Shown piece by piece: positions 8,684 to 18,172 of a DNA stretch of 64,000 bases (position 1 is the stretch's first letter; each line of letters starts with the position of its first letter). The notes under the pieces were generated by a model. It was not told the origin of the DNA. It was given only the letters and a program-made list of their open reading frames with translations, and searched no databases. A program made the position numbers and the translations under genes. The DNA is from Aurantiacibacter zhengii (GTDB lineage: Bacteria; Pseudomonadota; Alphaproteobacteria; Sphingomonadales; Sphingomonadaceae), in assembly GCF_003584125.1 (NCBI RefSeq), contig NZ_QXFL01000007.1, positions 1-64,000 of the forward strand, read 5' to 3'.

Positions 8684-9754
8684 GTGGCGGGTGCCGAAGT
8701 CATCGCTTTTCAAAAAGGGGATCCATTCCCCGCGGCCGAAGTGCTCGATCTTGCCATCAGCGTGGCGATCGGACGAGATCTCGCTGCCAGCGAAGAGGAA
8801 ATGTTCTCTCGCATCACCACCACGTCTGGCAATCAGCAGACACAAACCGATAGACTCGAAACAACGCGCGGTGGAAGCATCGGCGTTGGAGCTGGCGGCG
8901 GTCGAGGAGGCAGTGGTCAGCGGGGCGGTGGTGGCCGTCCTGGCATCAGTGGCGGCGTCCAAGCGGGCATTTCGGGACAAGGTGTTTACGTCGACAGCGT
9001 TGATAGGGGTGGCCGTCGAGATCAAGCGAATGGCTTCGATTCCTCCACGTCGGATAATCGTTCTAATGGATCCAACGTCACACAAGACAGTGGGACGTAT
9101 TCTCAGAGCGGAAGCTTCAACAGGAGTGAGGCCTATACCGATAATTCCTATTCCCGCGAGCGGGCACTCGAACAGATCCGCAGGATCGACGAGCGCATCG
9201 CAGCGATCGATGAGACTGCAACGTCTCTCAGCAACAACACCTCGACACGCGACGGTGTTGGCGCGAACGTGAACTTCGATATGAGCCAGATCGTCGCAAG
9301 CCGGTACCAGGAAAAGGCGTCGGAGATGGGCATAACCGCTCCCAGTCTCGCGCGGACGGATTATTCACCCCAGGAGCAGGCCGCCTACGATCTCGTCGCT
9401 CGAGAAATTATCTCGGATTACTACGATCAGCGAGTGGCACCCTATCGTGATCTCATCCCAGAAAGCGGCAGCATTGTCGGAAATGTCTCTGGTCCCGGAA
9501 ACTTCACAGAGGCCGATCTGCGCGGATCTGCGCCACGGCCTTCGCACGGCGGTTCTCGCAACCTCGTTAGCGGTTCATCCGACAGTTCGGTCGGGGACAG
9601 GATCGATGAAGGGGCAAGCTCTCTTGGCGATCGGTATGAGGCGAATGGCCAACGCTATGGCCAACGTCGACAGGAGTTCGAAAAGCATCGAGGAGCGCCT
9701 GGCGGGTCGGAAGAACGCTTTGATCGGCGGTTCTATGACCGAGATCAAAGGTGA
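8684..9754 (+). pseudogene. traG: C-terminal remnant of TraG (mating-pair stabilisation/entry exclusion)
   Basis: From a possible GTG at 8684 this frame encodes 356 residues. A Gly-rich segment (about 65-105), a Ser/Asn-rich repeat-like stretch with SQSGSFNRSEAYTDNSYS, and a helical region with YQEKASEMGIT match the periplasmic C-terminal half of F-type TraG. The N-terminal half, which carries several membrane helices, is absent, and traF and traH, normally between traN and traG, are missing. The first 60 residues are not recognised. A second deletion downstream of traN best explains this. The remnant is unlikely to act in transfer. Confidence 0.65.
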
Positions 9755-9775
9755 CGCTATTTCGATCCCGAACAG

Positions 9776-9985
9776 CTACAGACTCAGGAGCGCTACGACT
9801 AGAAACGTAAGCGCGAGTGCCAGAGTAACCAGCGAGTTGGTCTTATGATTACCGTAAGAACGAGGATCTTCAAATTCGTCGAGAACGATGCTGTCATCTC
9901 GCATTGATGCTCCACGTGAGGGGTCACCCGTCTTTACGGCATATTCTATCGGGCCGTCATTCGCATAAGGGTCGAAGGTATCCAC
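9776..9985 (-). CDS. Small acidic protein with C-terminal membrane anchor
   Basis: I start it at GTG 9985, where AGGAG sits 6 nt upstream; the frame can extend to ATG 10012 without a better site. The 69-residue product has an acidic soluble part and a single hydrophobic helix as its last 20 residues (SLVTLALALTFLVVALLSL), as in tail-anchored proteins. It is convergent with the traG remnant. No family is recognised. Confidence 0.5.
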   Translation of the reverse strand: MDTFDPYANDGPIEYAVKTGDPSRGASMRDDSIVLDEFEDPRSYGNHKTNSLVTLALALTFLVVALLSL

Positions 9986-10154
9986 GATATTCTCCTGATT
10001 TGAGCGTAGCATTTTCGGTCATAACTTTCAACGGCTGACCGAATGCTTCGTTCAAAATCAGATGGGGTAAGCCGCTACGGATTCCTTGCTGACAGACGGT
10101 GCCAAATGATAGTTTCTGACAAAGCCAACCGGAGAGAAGGGTGAGGCAAACCTT

Positions 10155-10946
10155 GTGAACGAAAGTCTTTCCAAGATCGATGCGACTTATATCGAGCTTC
10201 GGGAGCGCATTCTCTTCGGCGAGCTGGCAGCGGGTGCGCCAATGTACGCTGAGGATATCATGCGGCACACCGGCGTGTCGCTTTCCATGGCTCGCCAGTT
10301 GTTGCTCTCGTTAGGGACTGGCGGATATCTGAAGAAGTCTGGACGGTCCTACGTCGTGGCGACGTTTACGAAAGAGCAGGTCGAGGAATGGCGCTTGGCG
10401 CTGTGCGCCATCGTTGAAATTGGGGCACTCAGGCTCGCGCTGACGGGCGCGGAAAGAATTGATGAAACAGCGGCGTTTCTCGATGCGCATGTGCGCGACG
10501 TCGACGTCCGGAACGAGCGCTTCTTCATAGGTGCGATGGCGTTGACTACCTTCGTACTCGGCGGCCCGCGCAGCACCCTCTCTCAGCTCGTCGAACAGTT
10601 CATTCCGCAGGCGTTCTTCCGACTCCTTTGGATTGCTGACTCCTATGCCGACAGAACCGGATTCCTGGTCGAGGCCGGAGATCGGTTTCTCAGCGCCGCA
10701 AGGTCAGGCGATCTGGAGGGGATCAGACAGTCGGTCCGATTTTTCTTCGATGGGACCGCGCCGTCGCTCTACACATTGATCGACAATATGGCGGGGGGTT
10801 CGTTTCCGGCGAACGAGAAAACCGACGGTTTCCAGACGATCGAGCTGCAAATCAGCGGCGTGCCAACCTATGCCGGAAGCAGTCGCTCTTCGACGCCGAT
10901 CCTTCGGCCGATCTCCGATGCAGGGAAACTGGCGTTCACCCTATGA
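10155..10946 (+). CDS. GntR-like transcriptional regulator with FCD-like C-terminal domain
   Basis: It starts at GTG with GAGG 8 nt upstream and encodes 263 residues. Residues 8-75 form a GntR-style winged helix (YIELRERILFGELAAGAPMYAEDIMRHTGVS...). The rest is all-helical and FCD-like, where a small ligand would bind. The usual metal-binding His residues of FCD domains are not obvious, so ligand binding may differ. The gene is isolated, facing the convergent hypothetical gene at 10958. The target is unknown. Confidence 0.65.
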   Translation: MNESLSKIDATYIELRERILFGELAAGAPMYAEDIMRHTGVSLSMARQLLLSLGTGGYLKKSGRSYVVATFTKEQVEEWRLALCAIVEIGALRLALTGAERIDETAAFLDAHVRDVDVRNERFFIGAMALTTFVLGGPRSTLSQLVEQFIPQAFFRLLWIADSYADRTGFLVEAGDRFLSAARSGDLEGIRQSVRFFFDGTAPSLYTLIDNMAGGSFPANEKTDGFQTIELQISGVPTYAGSSRSSTPILRPISDAGKLAFTL

Positions 10947-10957
10947 GTCTCGTTAGC

Positions 10958-11620
10958 TCAGGCTTCGACCGGCGTCCTGGGATGGAGGCGCATTGCCGTC
11001 GCAGCAGCTGCGCAATCGCGAGGAGGCATGGAGCAAATCGTGCGGATCATGCTTCCGGCCGATCTTACCATACCTTTCAAGGCGTCGCCATCAAGGCGAC
11101 GCGCTTGAGCATAGGCGAGGGCAACGGTCGCTCGTTTTGCGTATTCTTCGAGGAGATGCACCTCGCCCGTTGCAGCGACCACGGACAGCATCAGCTTTTG
11201 ATGCGCCAATGACGATGCAAGGGGTTTACCGGCGCGAGCAGTCTGTTCGAAGGTCTTCTCTCTCTTACGGAGCTCTGCACGCGCGGCTGCGCAATCCAGC
11301 GACGCGAGGCGGATGATCGCCGTGGCTTCGATGCCAGCAAGGGCGGCCATTTCATCGTCGATATACGGTGACGTAGGCTGGAACCATTTGAACCGCATCA
11401 GGTCGCTTTGAATGAAGCCGTGCGACCGCAGGCTGTCGAAGGCATAGCTTCCCCAAGAGGCATCCCGGCCGCTTGCTTCGGCAATACCGTCTGGATTAGG
11501 TGCGCCAAGCGAACCCGGGTCCTTAATCACCGATCCGCGGAGTTTCTCAATGTCGGAATCCGCGCTTTTCGCCATCTTCTCGACAGCGGACCTGTAAAGC
11601 TGGTCGACTCCCTGTTCCAT
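10958..11620 (-). CDS. Hypothetical helical protein
   Basis: A 220-residue soluble protein, mostly predicted helix, with many Ala, Arg and Lys and five Cys. No signal peptide, membrane segment or known motif is visible. It follows a 69-residue gene on the same strand after 30 nt, and both lie downstream of the integrase. They may be accessory genes carried with it. Codon pattern and lack of interruptions favour a real gene over the opposing open frame at 11408-12016. Confidence 0.55.
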   Translation of the reverse strand: MEQGVDQLYRSAVEKMAKSADSDIEKLRGSVIKDPGSLGAPNPDGIAEASGRDASWGSYAFDSLRSHGFIQSDLMRFKWFQPTSPYIDDEMAALAGIEATAIIRLASLDCAAARAELRKREKTFEQTARAGKPLASSLAHQKLMLSVVAATGEVHLLEEYAKRATVALAYAQARRLDGDALKGMVRSAGSMIRTICSMPPRDCAAAATAMRLHPRTPVEA

Positions 11621-11650
11621 TGCCGGACTCTATCAGGATCTTGCGATCCA

Positions 11651-11860
11651 TCAATCTCGATCGGGCCATTCGCCGCCAGCCAATTCCTTTTCGTAGTCCG
11701 CGATCCGCTTCCACTCAATCGCGGTTTCATCGAAACGATCGTAGTTCAGAACGCGGGCGCAGACCTCGTCCAGCTCTGCAGGATCGTCAGGAAGTTTGCC
11801 TTCCTGGCGATACTTGTGGACCGCATGGAGCAGCCTCTGCAGATCGGCATAATGCTCCAC
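11651..11860 (-). CDS. Small hypothetical protein
   Basis: A 69-residue acidic protein starting MEHYADLQRLLHAVHKYRQ, with PDDPAELDEV in the middle and a Trp-containing helix near the end. No motif is recognised. It sits between the integrase stop (90 nt away) and the 220-residue gene, all on the minus strand, so it may share a transcript with them. Confidence 0.45.
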   Translation of the reverse strand: MEHYADLQRLLHAVHKYRQEGKLPDDPAELDEVCARVLNYDRFDETAIEWKRIADYEKELAGGEWPDRD

Positions 11861-11949
11861 GGAATGCGCCCCCTTGGAACTTTCTATCGAAGAACCTTGC
11901 TTAAAAAGATGTCAGTGTCGAGACTTCTTGTTCGATTCCTAGCCCTGTT

Positions 11950-13194
11950 CTATTTTGGCTCGCCGCTCAGAAAGCGGGCCGTCGCGCTCGATTTCGCGCG
12001 CAGCTTCTTCCCGTAGCGTAAGATGGTTCCTGGAGATGTCCAGCGCATGGCATTGGTGATCGCCACCCCGTCGGCGCCGAGCGCAATGAGATCGTGGGTC
12101 AGGCCGACCCTGAGCGAGTGTGAGGATATGGTCTTCAGCGCCTTTACGATGTCGTCTTTATCCACCTCGATCAGGCCGTCGGCCCATGCGCGCTCGACCA
12201 GGCGCTTGTAGATCGCATTGACCCCCTGCGTCGTCAGCGGATTGGGGCCGACCGTGTAGACGGTTATCGCCGGCGTCGCGGCTTGGCCGACAAGTCGCTC
12301 TTGATAGTGCCGCGTGTGTCCGGGGATGCTGTCCCATGCCTGAGGGGCGATCGCGTCCTTGGCCTTCTTGCGCGTGACATGGATCCGCCTGAACATCGCC
12401 CCTTCCTCGATCTCTGCCGCCTCCAACCAAGCCCGCAGACGCCGAACCGCATCGGCCGGCATCCACACTTCCGCGCCTTCCGCTTCCTGATCGGTCTTGG
12501 AGAAGGGCACGGTCAGCGTGCCGGTTCCATCAACGTCGACCTCAAGGTCCGCGACTTCGGCCGCTGTCAGCTCGCTGACGCGCAGGCCGCCGTAATACCC
12601 GACCGAGAGAAGGGCTGCATCGCGGAGGCCCGGAAGCGTGCTGTCGCAGCACTGGAGCAGCGCCTCGATGGTGATCGGTGAGCTGGTGCCGGTGCGGCTT
12701 TCTCCGACGCGGATTGCAGCTGCCTGCCGCTGTTTCTTCTTCTTGCCGATCGCCACGAGCGTCTGGCGGACCATGCGGTCGCGCGGGCCTTCCGGTGCGA
12801 GGCCGAGCATATGATGCGCCTTGGCGATGCTGGAGATGCGTCGCACGATCGTCGCCGGCTTCGCCTTGGCCTTTACCTTCGCCTCGATGTAACGGACCAG
12901 CGTCACCGGGTCGGCCGGGAATGCCGCGCGGCGCTCAATTAGGCACCAGTCGACGTAGCAGTCGAGGTCGGCCGCGGCCGCGATCTTGCTGTTCAATGCC
13001 ATCGCCTTGAACTCGGCTTCGAAGCGATCCTGACTGATATTCTCCAACGCTCCGTCGGCGCCGGCCGCCAGCGCCTGCGCGATCCGCAGCTCCGCCTGCA
13101 GCTCGCGGTCGATCTTCTGGTCCTTGCGACGCGGCTGCGGCACCTTGCGCGACTGGTCGTGGACGATGATTTCGGAAGCGGGACGCTTGGGCAT
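11950..13194 (-). CDS. Tyrosine recombinase / phage-type integrase
   Basis: A 414-residue integrase with an N-terminal basic region, a SAM-like core-binding domain (about residues 55-150) and a C-terminal catalytic domain (about 170-410). The active-site set is readable: Arg205 in GLRVSEL, Lys233, His359 and Arg362 in SSHSLRVG, Trp385 in the position often held by His, and Tyr394 in ILRYGKK. It therefore looks catalytically intact. A 63-bp element with two TTAATGACCGGAC copies lies 134 bp upstream of its start, and a homologous element lies 7.3 kb further on. It likely mobilises, or once mobilised, the block between them. Confidence 0.93.
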   Translation of the reverse strand: MPKRPASEIIVHDQSRKVPQPRRKDQKIDRELQAELRIAQALAAGADGALENISQDRFEAEFKAMALNSKIAAAADLDCYVDWCLIERRAAFPADPVTLVRYIEAKVKAKAKPATIVRRISSIAKAHHMLGLAPEGPRDRMVRQTLVAIGKKKKQRQAAAIRVGESRTGTSSPITIEALLQCCDSTLPGLRDAALLSVGYYGGLRVSELTAAEVADLEVDVDGTGTLTVPFSKTDQEAEGAEVWMPADAVRRLRAWLEAAEIEEGAMFRRIHVTRKKAKDAIAPQAWDSIPGHTRHYQERLVGQAATPAITVYTVGPNPLTTQGVNAIYKRLVERAWADGLIEVDKDDIVKALKTISSHSLRVGLTHDLIALGADGVAITNAMRWTSPGTILRYGKKLRAKSSATARFLSGEPK

Positions 13195-13436
13195 CGGTGC
13201 GAATTTCTCGTGATTGCCGGACCGCTATCGCAAAAACACGCTCCACTCCGCAAGGGCGCACTTGCTATAAACCGCAATTATAGAAAATAGCTCTTTCGAG
13301 CTGAGGGGGGGTCCTTGTCGCGTTTGCTTAATGACCGGACTGGACTGGCTCCGCGTTTTCACCAGCCCGATTTTCCCTTAATGACCGGACCAAACTCGCT
13401 CGATCCGGAGATTGAACCAACTTGCTCATGGTACAA
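13195..13436. other. Recombinase upstream region
   Basis: A gap of 242 bases between the recombinase start and the stop of the long nuclease/TPR gene. It contains an AT-rich stretch around 13270-13290, likely the recombinase promoter, and the repeat element at 13328-13390. No small ORF with a credible start was seen. Confidence 0.5.
13328..13390 (+). repeat. Direct-repeat element copy 1 (candidate recombination site)
   Basis: TTAATGACCGGAC occurs at 13328-13340 and again at 13378-13390 (period 50). The whole 63-bp stretch aligns without gaps to 20603-20665, with 44 of 63 identical positions counted by eye and the first 20 bp differing at only two. It lies next to the recombinase start and 46 bp from the end of the nuclease/TPR gene. 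A recombination or attachment site is the simplest reading. A shared regulator-binding site is the alternative. Confidence 0.65.
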
Positions 13437-16400
13437 CTACGCTACCATATAAAAATGCCCGCGGCACCACGCCCTAAAATAATCGAGAGATCGCTTGCTC
13501 GAGCCGCCCTGTCTTGCGTCGATGATCAGCCGCTGCTCGATCGCTGACAGGATTGCCTGCCAATCTACCCTCCCAGAGATCAGACGTCCGAACATGTGAC
13601 CTGCACAACGATCTTGCTCGTGAAATGACAGGGACGAGTTCCACAGCAATTCCATGGCACTCAAAGCCGCTAGAATATGTGAGCGCATATCCGCGTCCAC
13701 TCCCCCGAGGTAGGCGGCGGCAGCCTGAAAATAGCCGAACGTCGGCTGCGGGCCTTTCTCCGCGATCGCGGCCAGGTTCTTGCCGCTTAACGACACATGG
13801 CCGTGTCGCCAGACGGCCAGGTTGGCAACGATCGAACACTGCTCGATATCGTCGAGTAGTTCGTTCTCGGCCAATATGGTGACCGTCGGTTGCAGCCAGA
13901 CGCTGCGGGCCACTCCCATCTCCTGCGCCATCTGACGAAGGTTGAGTTCGTCAGACAACAGCGTGCAAACCTTGGCGCGGGCCAGCAGGATGGGGTCGAT
14001 CATTAGGTCGGCGTCGCGCGCGATGACGCCAAGGCTCGCGCCGGAGAATTCGTCATCGTCGACGGGACAGACTTCGCAATGTTCCTGGATCAGCGAAATG
14101 CCCACATCGATCTTATCAGCGATCTTCCTGGCCTCTTCCGCGCTTTGCTCGGTTCGGACATACTGGCCGTCGATGTATCCGATTGTGCCATGATCGTGCT
14201 TTGAGGAAAGCTCGCTCTCACTACGCATCTGAAGGAACTCATCGAAGCTCGACTGCGCGAGATGGAGCGTGCCGAACCACTCCTGTAACGCCGGGAGCAT
14301 GCCGAATTGCATCGCTCGCCATGCCGAGAGCGTATCGAGGACCGCGCCTTTTTTCTTACTTGTCCGAACGATTCTCTCGGCGTGAACACGCTCTGCGCCA
14401 AGGCCGTGGCAGGTTCTGATTTCCTTGCCGCTTCCAGCGATGTGTTCGGCCATTCCGACAACGCTGCGTCGATACATTGGGGCAAGTACGCAAACCGGGA
14501 TGGGGTGTTGCTCGTAGATGTCGAGCATGCCTTGTGCATGATCCGAAGAGCTTTTCGCGATCTCCAGAACCGGCGAGACGTCGTCGCCCTTCATCTTGAT
14601 TGTGAACATCGAGGTCTCTTCCGGAAACCGATCGGCGTGGGTCGCCATGATGTCGTGCAAAAGCCAGATGGCCTGATGCTTGAGTTCGACCAGTTCATAT
14701 TCCCGATCCGGTCCGACCGCCTGCGGATAGCTGAACCGTTCACCGACCTTCTTGCCGATGACCAGCTTGGCCAGCGGATGATCTAGGGAGAAGCAGCGGA
14801 CCTCAGGTATGTCTTCGTCAGTCAGGATGCCCTCGACATCGTCGTCGCCATCGATGCCGCGCAAATGGAACCAGAGATTTTCCCGGGCGACCGGAATCTT
14901 CGCGATAGTGTCCGGCAGGTTCCGATCGAAGAAGATGAACCCGGGCCAGCTAACCGCGACTTCGCGCACATCGCGATTGTGAGCAGCCAATTGAAAGCCG
15001 AATTCGAGGCCCTGTTCTGCGTCGATATCCTGCCGCAAAATCTGAGCGAGGCGCAGACGCTCAAGAACGTGACCTTCCAGCTGCGACGGATCGAGTTTCT
15101 TGATATGATTACGCGCGGCGCGCATGTCGTTTCGTCGATGCAGTGCTCCGTGAAGCAGAAGGTGCGCTCGCAGATCGGAAGGGCGTGCTGCTATTGCCTT
15201 GCGGGCATATCGCTCGGCTTCGCGAAGGTCTCCGCGATTATATTGAGCGGCAGCCGCGAGACGCGCGTACCCGTTCTTTTCGATGATGCTATCGGGGAGC
15301 GAGCGGAAGAACGCGCCGGCACCCTGCGCGCGATCGGCATTGGCGTATGCCATCGCCAACCATGTGAGAGCAGGTGTATGGACTTCATTCGCCACATAAC
15401 CCGCCAGTGCATCGATAAGCTCTGCCCACTTGTCGTTAAGAAGGCATAGATTGGCGAACATGAGACGGTGAGCGTAGAGAATATCTTTCTGCGCGAGCGA
15501 ATGAGCGGTTTCGAAAACCTCTTCGAAACGCTCCGGTGAATGCGCGCTCAGGAAGTCTGCCACCATGATATGTACGGGAAGCGATCTCGGCCAAGCGGTG
15601 AGGAGCTCCTCGGCGTCTTCACGTGTCGCCACCGGATGTTCGGACAGGAACTTTGCCCGAAATACCATCGTGTCGAACTGCTCGAGCAATTCGCCTTCGA
15701 GATCTTCGCGACGCCGGCCGGTTCCATAATCCAGGATCTTTTGCCACTCGCTTTCGGCCGACCAGATGTGGAGCAGAAGAGAGGTCTTCTCCGCACTGTC
15801 CTGCAGTCCCAGCGCGTGGGCCTCGGCCTCCTGCAAGTTCTCCTCGTCGAGCGCGGCATGGGCCGCCACGGTCAGGACGCGACGATCGTTCGGAGCGATC
15901 TGCAGAAGCTGGATCGCGATCTTCCGAGCGTCATCAGGACGGTGCAGCGCCCGGTGCAGCGTCACAAGATTGCATCCGCTCGTCAGATAGGGGTCCTGCT
16001 GGGCGTTGTCGTACAGCCGGACTTTTTCCCAGTATTCGGCAAGCAGGCGCTCGGCTGTCTCCAGATCTTCTCGGCTGTCGGGGTCGCGCAAGGGCGATTG
16101 GCGAAACTGTCCGTTACCAATCCGCTTCTCAAGCAACGCGTCCGCAGCGAGACGCCGCGCGTCAGCGTCCTCCGGATCATCCTGCCAGGTTTGCAGCGCG
16201 CGTTCGATGAATTCGTCCCGGCGGTCTCGATGCCGCAGAAAGTGACATTCATAGGTTCGCACCAGCGTACGCTTGAGCAAGGAAGCCGGTACGATCGCGT
16301 ACGGATCGACCTCATCGCCGAGAAACATGGCAGCCTGGAAGACGAACCCTGCTGCATGCTCGTCTTCCAGATCCTTCTCGAGCCGCGTACTTGCAACCTC

Positions 16401-17309
16401 GAGCGATTCATCGAAACGTTCGATCAGCTGCAACCCCAATATCCGGTTTGTTGCGATGCGATCGTCGTCAGGATAAATCGCATACGCTTCGAGCAGGCAG
16501 TCACCGGCGCGCTTCTCGTCACCCAATCTGTGATGGGCCAGTCCGATATTCGCGCGTATGCGCGCACGAACCCGCGGCTCATCAGCCGACGTCAGCGAGT
16601 TCTCCAATTTCGTCAGGAGTTCGAAGGCTATCTCGACCCGGCCTTCGTTCAGCATGTCGCGATAGATGTCGATCTGTGCATCCCAATGCGTCAGCAGTTG
16701 CTGCCCCTTCGCTCCATCGGTAGCGATACCTTGCAGAAGGACGTGGCTCTGATGCTGGACAGACAGGCTTTGATCGAGCTTGGCGTGGGTCCGCGCTGAC
16801 CGTGCAAGTTGCTCTTCGCCGATATCGGCAAGTTTCTGTGCCATCGGACTATGGCCCGGATCGAATGCATCGAGTGCTTTCTGGTCTTCGGCAATACGAT
16901 CCTGGAGCGTGTTCCAGCCCCAGATTTGGATATCGATTATGCGCCCGGCTGCCGCCTGCTCTTGCGAAAGCTTCGCGGCGATTTCGTCGTAAGTGACGTC
17001 ATCGTCCGCCGTTGTGACGATGAAAAATTCAGTGAGCGCAGGAGTGAAAGCGAGAGCCTTCGTAAGTTCCGCCCGAGCTTCGGTTTCGGTCAGCTTACGA
17101 TTGGTGGTGCGCAGTTTGCATTGGATGCCGACTGGCTGCCTTGCATCGCGATCGCGCCTGCCAAAGACGTCGATGCCCTTCTGGTTTTTGCCGCTCTTGG
17201 CTACCCTCTTCGTATTGGGATCGCCGAGGATACCGCGAAAGAGAATGGCGATGTTCTGCTCGAACGTCGCATCGTCTGCCGGTATCGAAATAACGCTTTG
17301 CGTCGTCAT
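13437..17309 (-). CDS. Large Mrr-like nuclease / TPR / PIN-like domain protein
   Basis: I start it at ATG 17309, which shares its A with the stop of the gene upstream (TGATG), giving 1290 residues. Residues 10-140 look like an Mrr/PD-(D/E)XK endonuclease, with Glu17, Asp47 in KGIDVFG and the Gln63-Cys-Lys65 motif. A long region of helical pairs (about 200-900) reads as TPR-like repeats. Residues about 988-1185 resemble a PIN-type nuclease: Asp992 in AVLDTLSAW, Asp1023-Glu1024 in SSFDEF, Asp1105, and Asp1120 in CTLLSDELN. A wholly helical tail follows. It is the last gene of a three-gene operon with AbiEi- and AbiEii-like partners. Role inferred: effector of a defence or abortive-infection system, cutting DNA or RNA. 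It is not matched to a named family. Confidence 0.8.
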   Translation of the reverse strand: MTTQSVISIPADDATFEQNIAILFRGILGDPNTKRVAKSGKNQKGIDVFGRRDRDARQPVGIQCKLRTTNRKLTETEARAELTKALAFTPALTEFFIVTTADDDVTYDEIAAKLSQEQAAAGRIIDIQIWGWNTLQDRIAEDQKALDAFDPGHSPMAQKLADIGEEQLARSARTHAKLDQSLSVQHQSHVLLQGIATDGAKGQQLLTHWDAQIDIYRDMLNEGRVEIAFELLTKLENSLTSADEPRVRARIRANIGLAHHRLGDEKRAGDCLLEAYAIYPDDDRIATNRILGLQLIERFDESLEVASTRLEKDLEDEHAAGFVFQAAMFLGDEVDPYAIVPASLLKRTLVRTYECHFLRHRDRRDEFIERALQTWQDDPEDADARRLAADALLEKRIGNGQFRQSPLRDPDSREDLETAERLLAEYWEKVRLYDNAQQDPYLTSGCNLVTLHRALHRPDDARKIAIQLLQIAPNDRRVLTVAAHAALDEENLQEAEAHALGLQDSAEKTSLLLHIWSAESEWQKILDYGTGRRREDLEGELLEQFDTMVFRAKFLSEHPVATREDAEELLTAWPRSLPVHIMVADFLSAHSPERFEEVFETAHSLAQKDILYAHRLMFANLCLLNDKWAELIDALAGYVANEVHTPALTWLAMAYANADRAQGAGAFFRSLPDSIIEKNGYARLAAAAQYNRGDLREAERYARKAIAARPSDLRAHLLLHGALHRRNDMRAARNHIKKLDPSQLEGHVLERLRLAQILRQDIDAEQGLEFGFQLAAHNRDVREVAVSWPGFIFFDRNLPDTIAKIPVARENLWFHLRGIDGDDDVEGILTDEDIPEVRCFSLDHPLAKLVIGKKVGERFSYPQAVGPDREYELVELKHQAIWLLHDIMATHADRFPEETSMFTIKMKGDDVSPVLEIAKSSSDHAQGMLDIYEQHPIPVCVLAPMYRRSVVGMAEHIAGSGKEIRTCHGLGAERVHAERIVRTSKKKGAVLDTLSAWRAMQFGMLPALQEWFGTLHLAQSSFDEFLQMRSESELSSKHDHGTIGYIDGQYVRTEQSAEEARKIADKIDVGISLIQEHCEVCPVDDDEFSGASLGVIARDADLMIDPILLARAKVCTLLSDELNLRQMAQEMGVARSVWLQPTVTILAENELLDDIEQCSIVANLAVWRHGHVSLSGKNLAAIAEKGPQPTFGYFQAAAAYLGGVDADMRSHILAALSAMELLWNSSLSFHEQDRCAGHMFGRLISGRVDWQAILSAIEQRLIIDARQGGSSKRSLDYFRAWCRGHFYMVA

Positions 17310-18172
17310 CAGTCGCGCAGTCCCAAGGCGCGCAACCAGGCATCGACCTGACCAAAGGCATCCTGCTGCCATTCATCCGCGCTGCGACCATCGAGCACGT
17401 CCGTTTCGGCAACGAAATTACGAACTGATGTCGGACCATAGCTTTCCAGCGTGTCGAATTTCGCATCGATCAATTTAAAACCAGCGATGCCGCTCGCCTC
17501 GTCCAGCAGGGGACGACAGGCTTCCGCGATGGCCATAGTGCCGCCAGAGTAGTTCCTGATCGCGTAGTATACGTCGTAGGCGTCTTTCTCCTTTTTTCGA
17601 CCATCGAGGGCATGGCCCTTCATCGCCAGGAAGGCAGGGATGGTGCAAACTGCGATCCGCACGCGGTTCGTCCCGCCGGTGGGCATGGGCCCGGCGACCT
17701 CGATGATTTCTTGGTAGGCCACTCCAAGATCCGCGCCATCTGCTTTTTGGACCGCGAAGCCCTCAATGAGCTTAGGTCCCTTGTTTGAGACCATGGCATC
17801 ACGAGGCATCAGGAAGTCGATGATTACCCTTACAGGTTTTTCACCATCCTGGAGATCAATCTCGCGTTGCAGCTGAAAGCGCGCCAGCGCTTCCGATTGC
17901 TGATAGCCGTTCTCGAGCAGGGCATCGACGAGCAGGCTGTATTCACCGTCGCTCAAAGCCTCGGGATCGAGATCCAGATCGAGATCCTGCGTGCCGACAT
18001 GTGCCATCGACTCTTGATCGAGCAGGAGCCAGGGCACCGAGCCTCCCACGATGGTGTATTTGCCGCGATAGCTGCCGAGGACCTGACCAATCTCGACTAT
18101 CGCCGATCGCACTGCCGCAGTGGAGCGGCTGTCGTAGTCGGCAGCGGATCTGGGTTCGCGCGGCTTCACCAT
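17309..18172 (-). CDS. AbiEii/MenT-like nucleotidyltransferase
   Basis: A 287-residue protein of the polymerase-beta nucleotidyltransferase fold. The core motif is complete: Gly43-Gly44-Ser45 in TIVGGSVPWLL, Asp63 and Asp65 in TQDLDLDLD, and third acidic residue Asp119 in VRVIIDFLMP. A Lys-rich helical part with KGHALDGRKKEKDAYD, typical of AbiEii-like toxins, follows. Such enzymes add nucleotides to RNA or protein targets. The start overlaps the upstream AbiEi-like gene by 7 nt and its stop touches the next gene (TGATG), so the three products are likely made together. It could be a toxin or a modifying partner of the nuclease. Confidence 0.82.
   Translation of the reverse strand: MVKPREPRSAADYDSRSTAAVRSAIVEIGQVLGSYRGKYTIVGGSVPWLLLDQESMAHVGTQDLDLDLDPEALSDGEYSLLVDALLENGYQQSEALARFQLQREIDLQDGEKPVRVIIDFLMPRDAMVSNKGPKLIEGFAVQKADGADLGVAYQEIIEVAGPMPTGGTNRVRIAVCTIPAFLAMKGHALDGRKKEKDAYDVYYAIRNYSGGTMAIAEACRPLLDEASGIAGFKLIDAKFDTLESYGPTSVRNFVAETDVLDGRSADEWQQDAFGQVDAWLRALGLRD

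Noticed and set aside
11408-12016. A 202-residue plus-strand frame
   Set aside because: Antisense to three minus-strand genes, including the integrase 3' end; no motifs.
15540-16799. A 419-residue open frame on the plus strand
   Set aside because: It is the shadow of the nuclease/TPR gene on the other strand; its composition has no domain features, while the opposite frame is continuous over 1290 residues.
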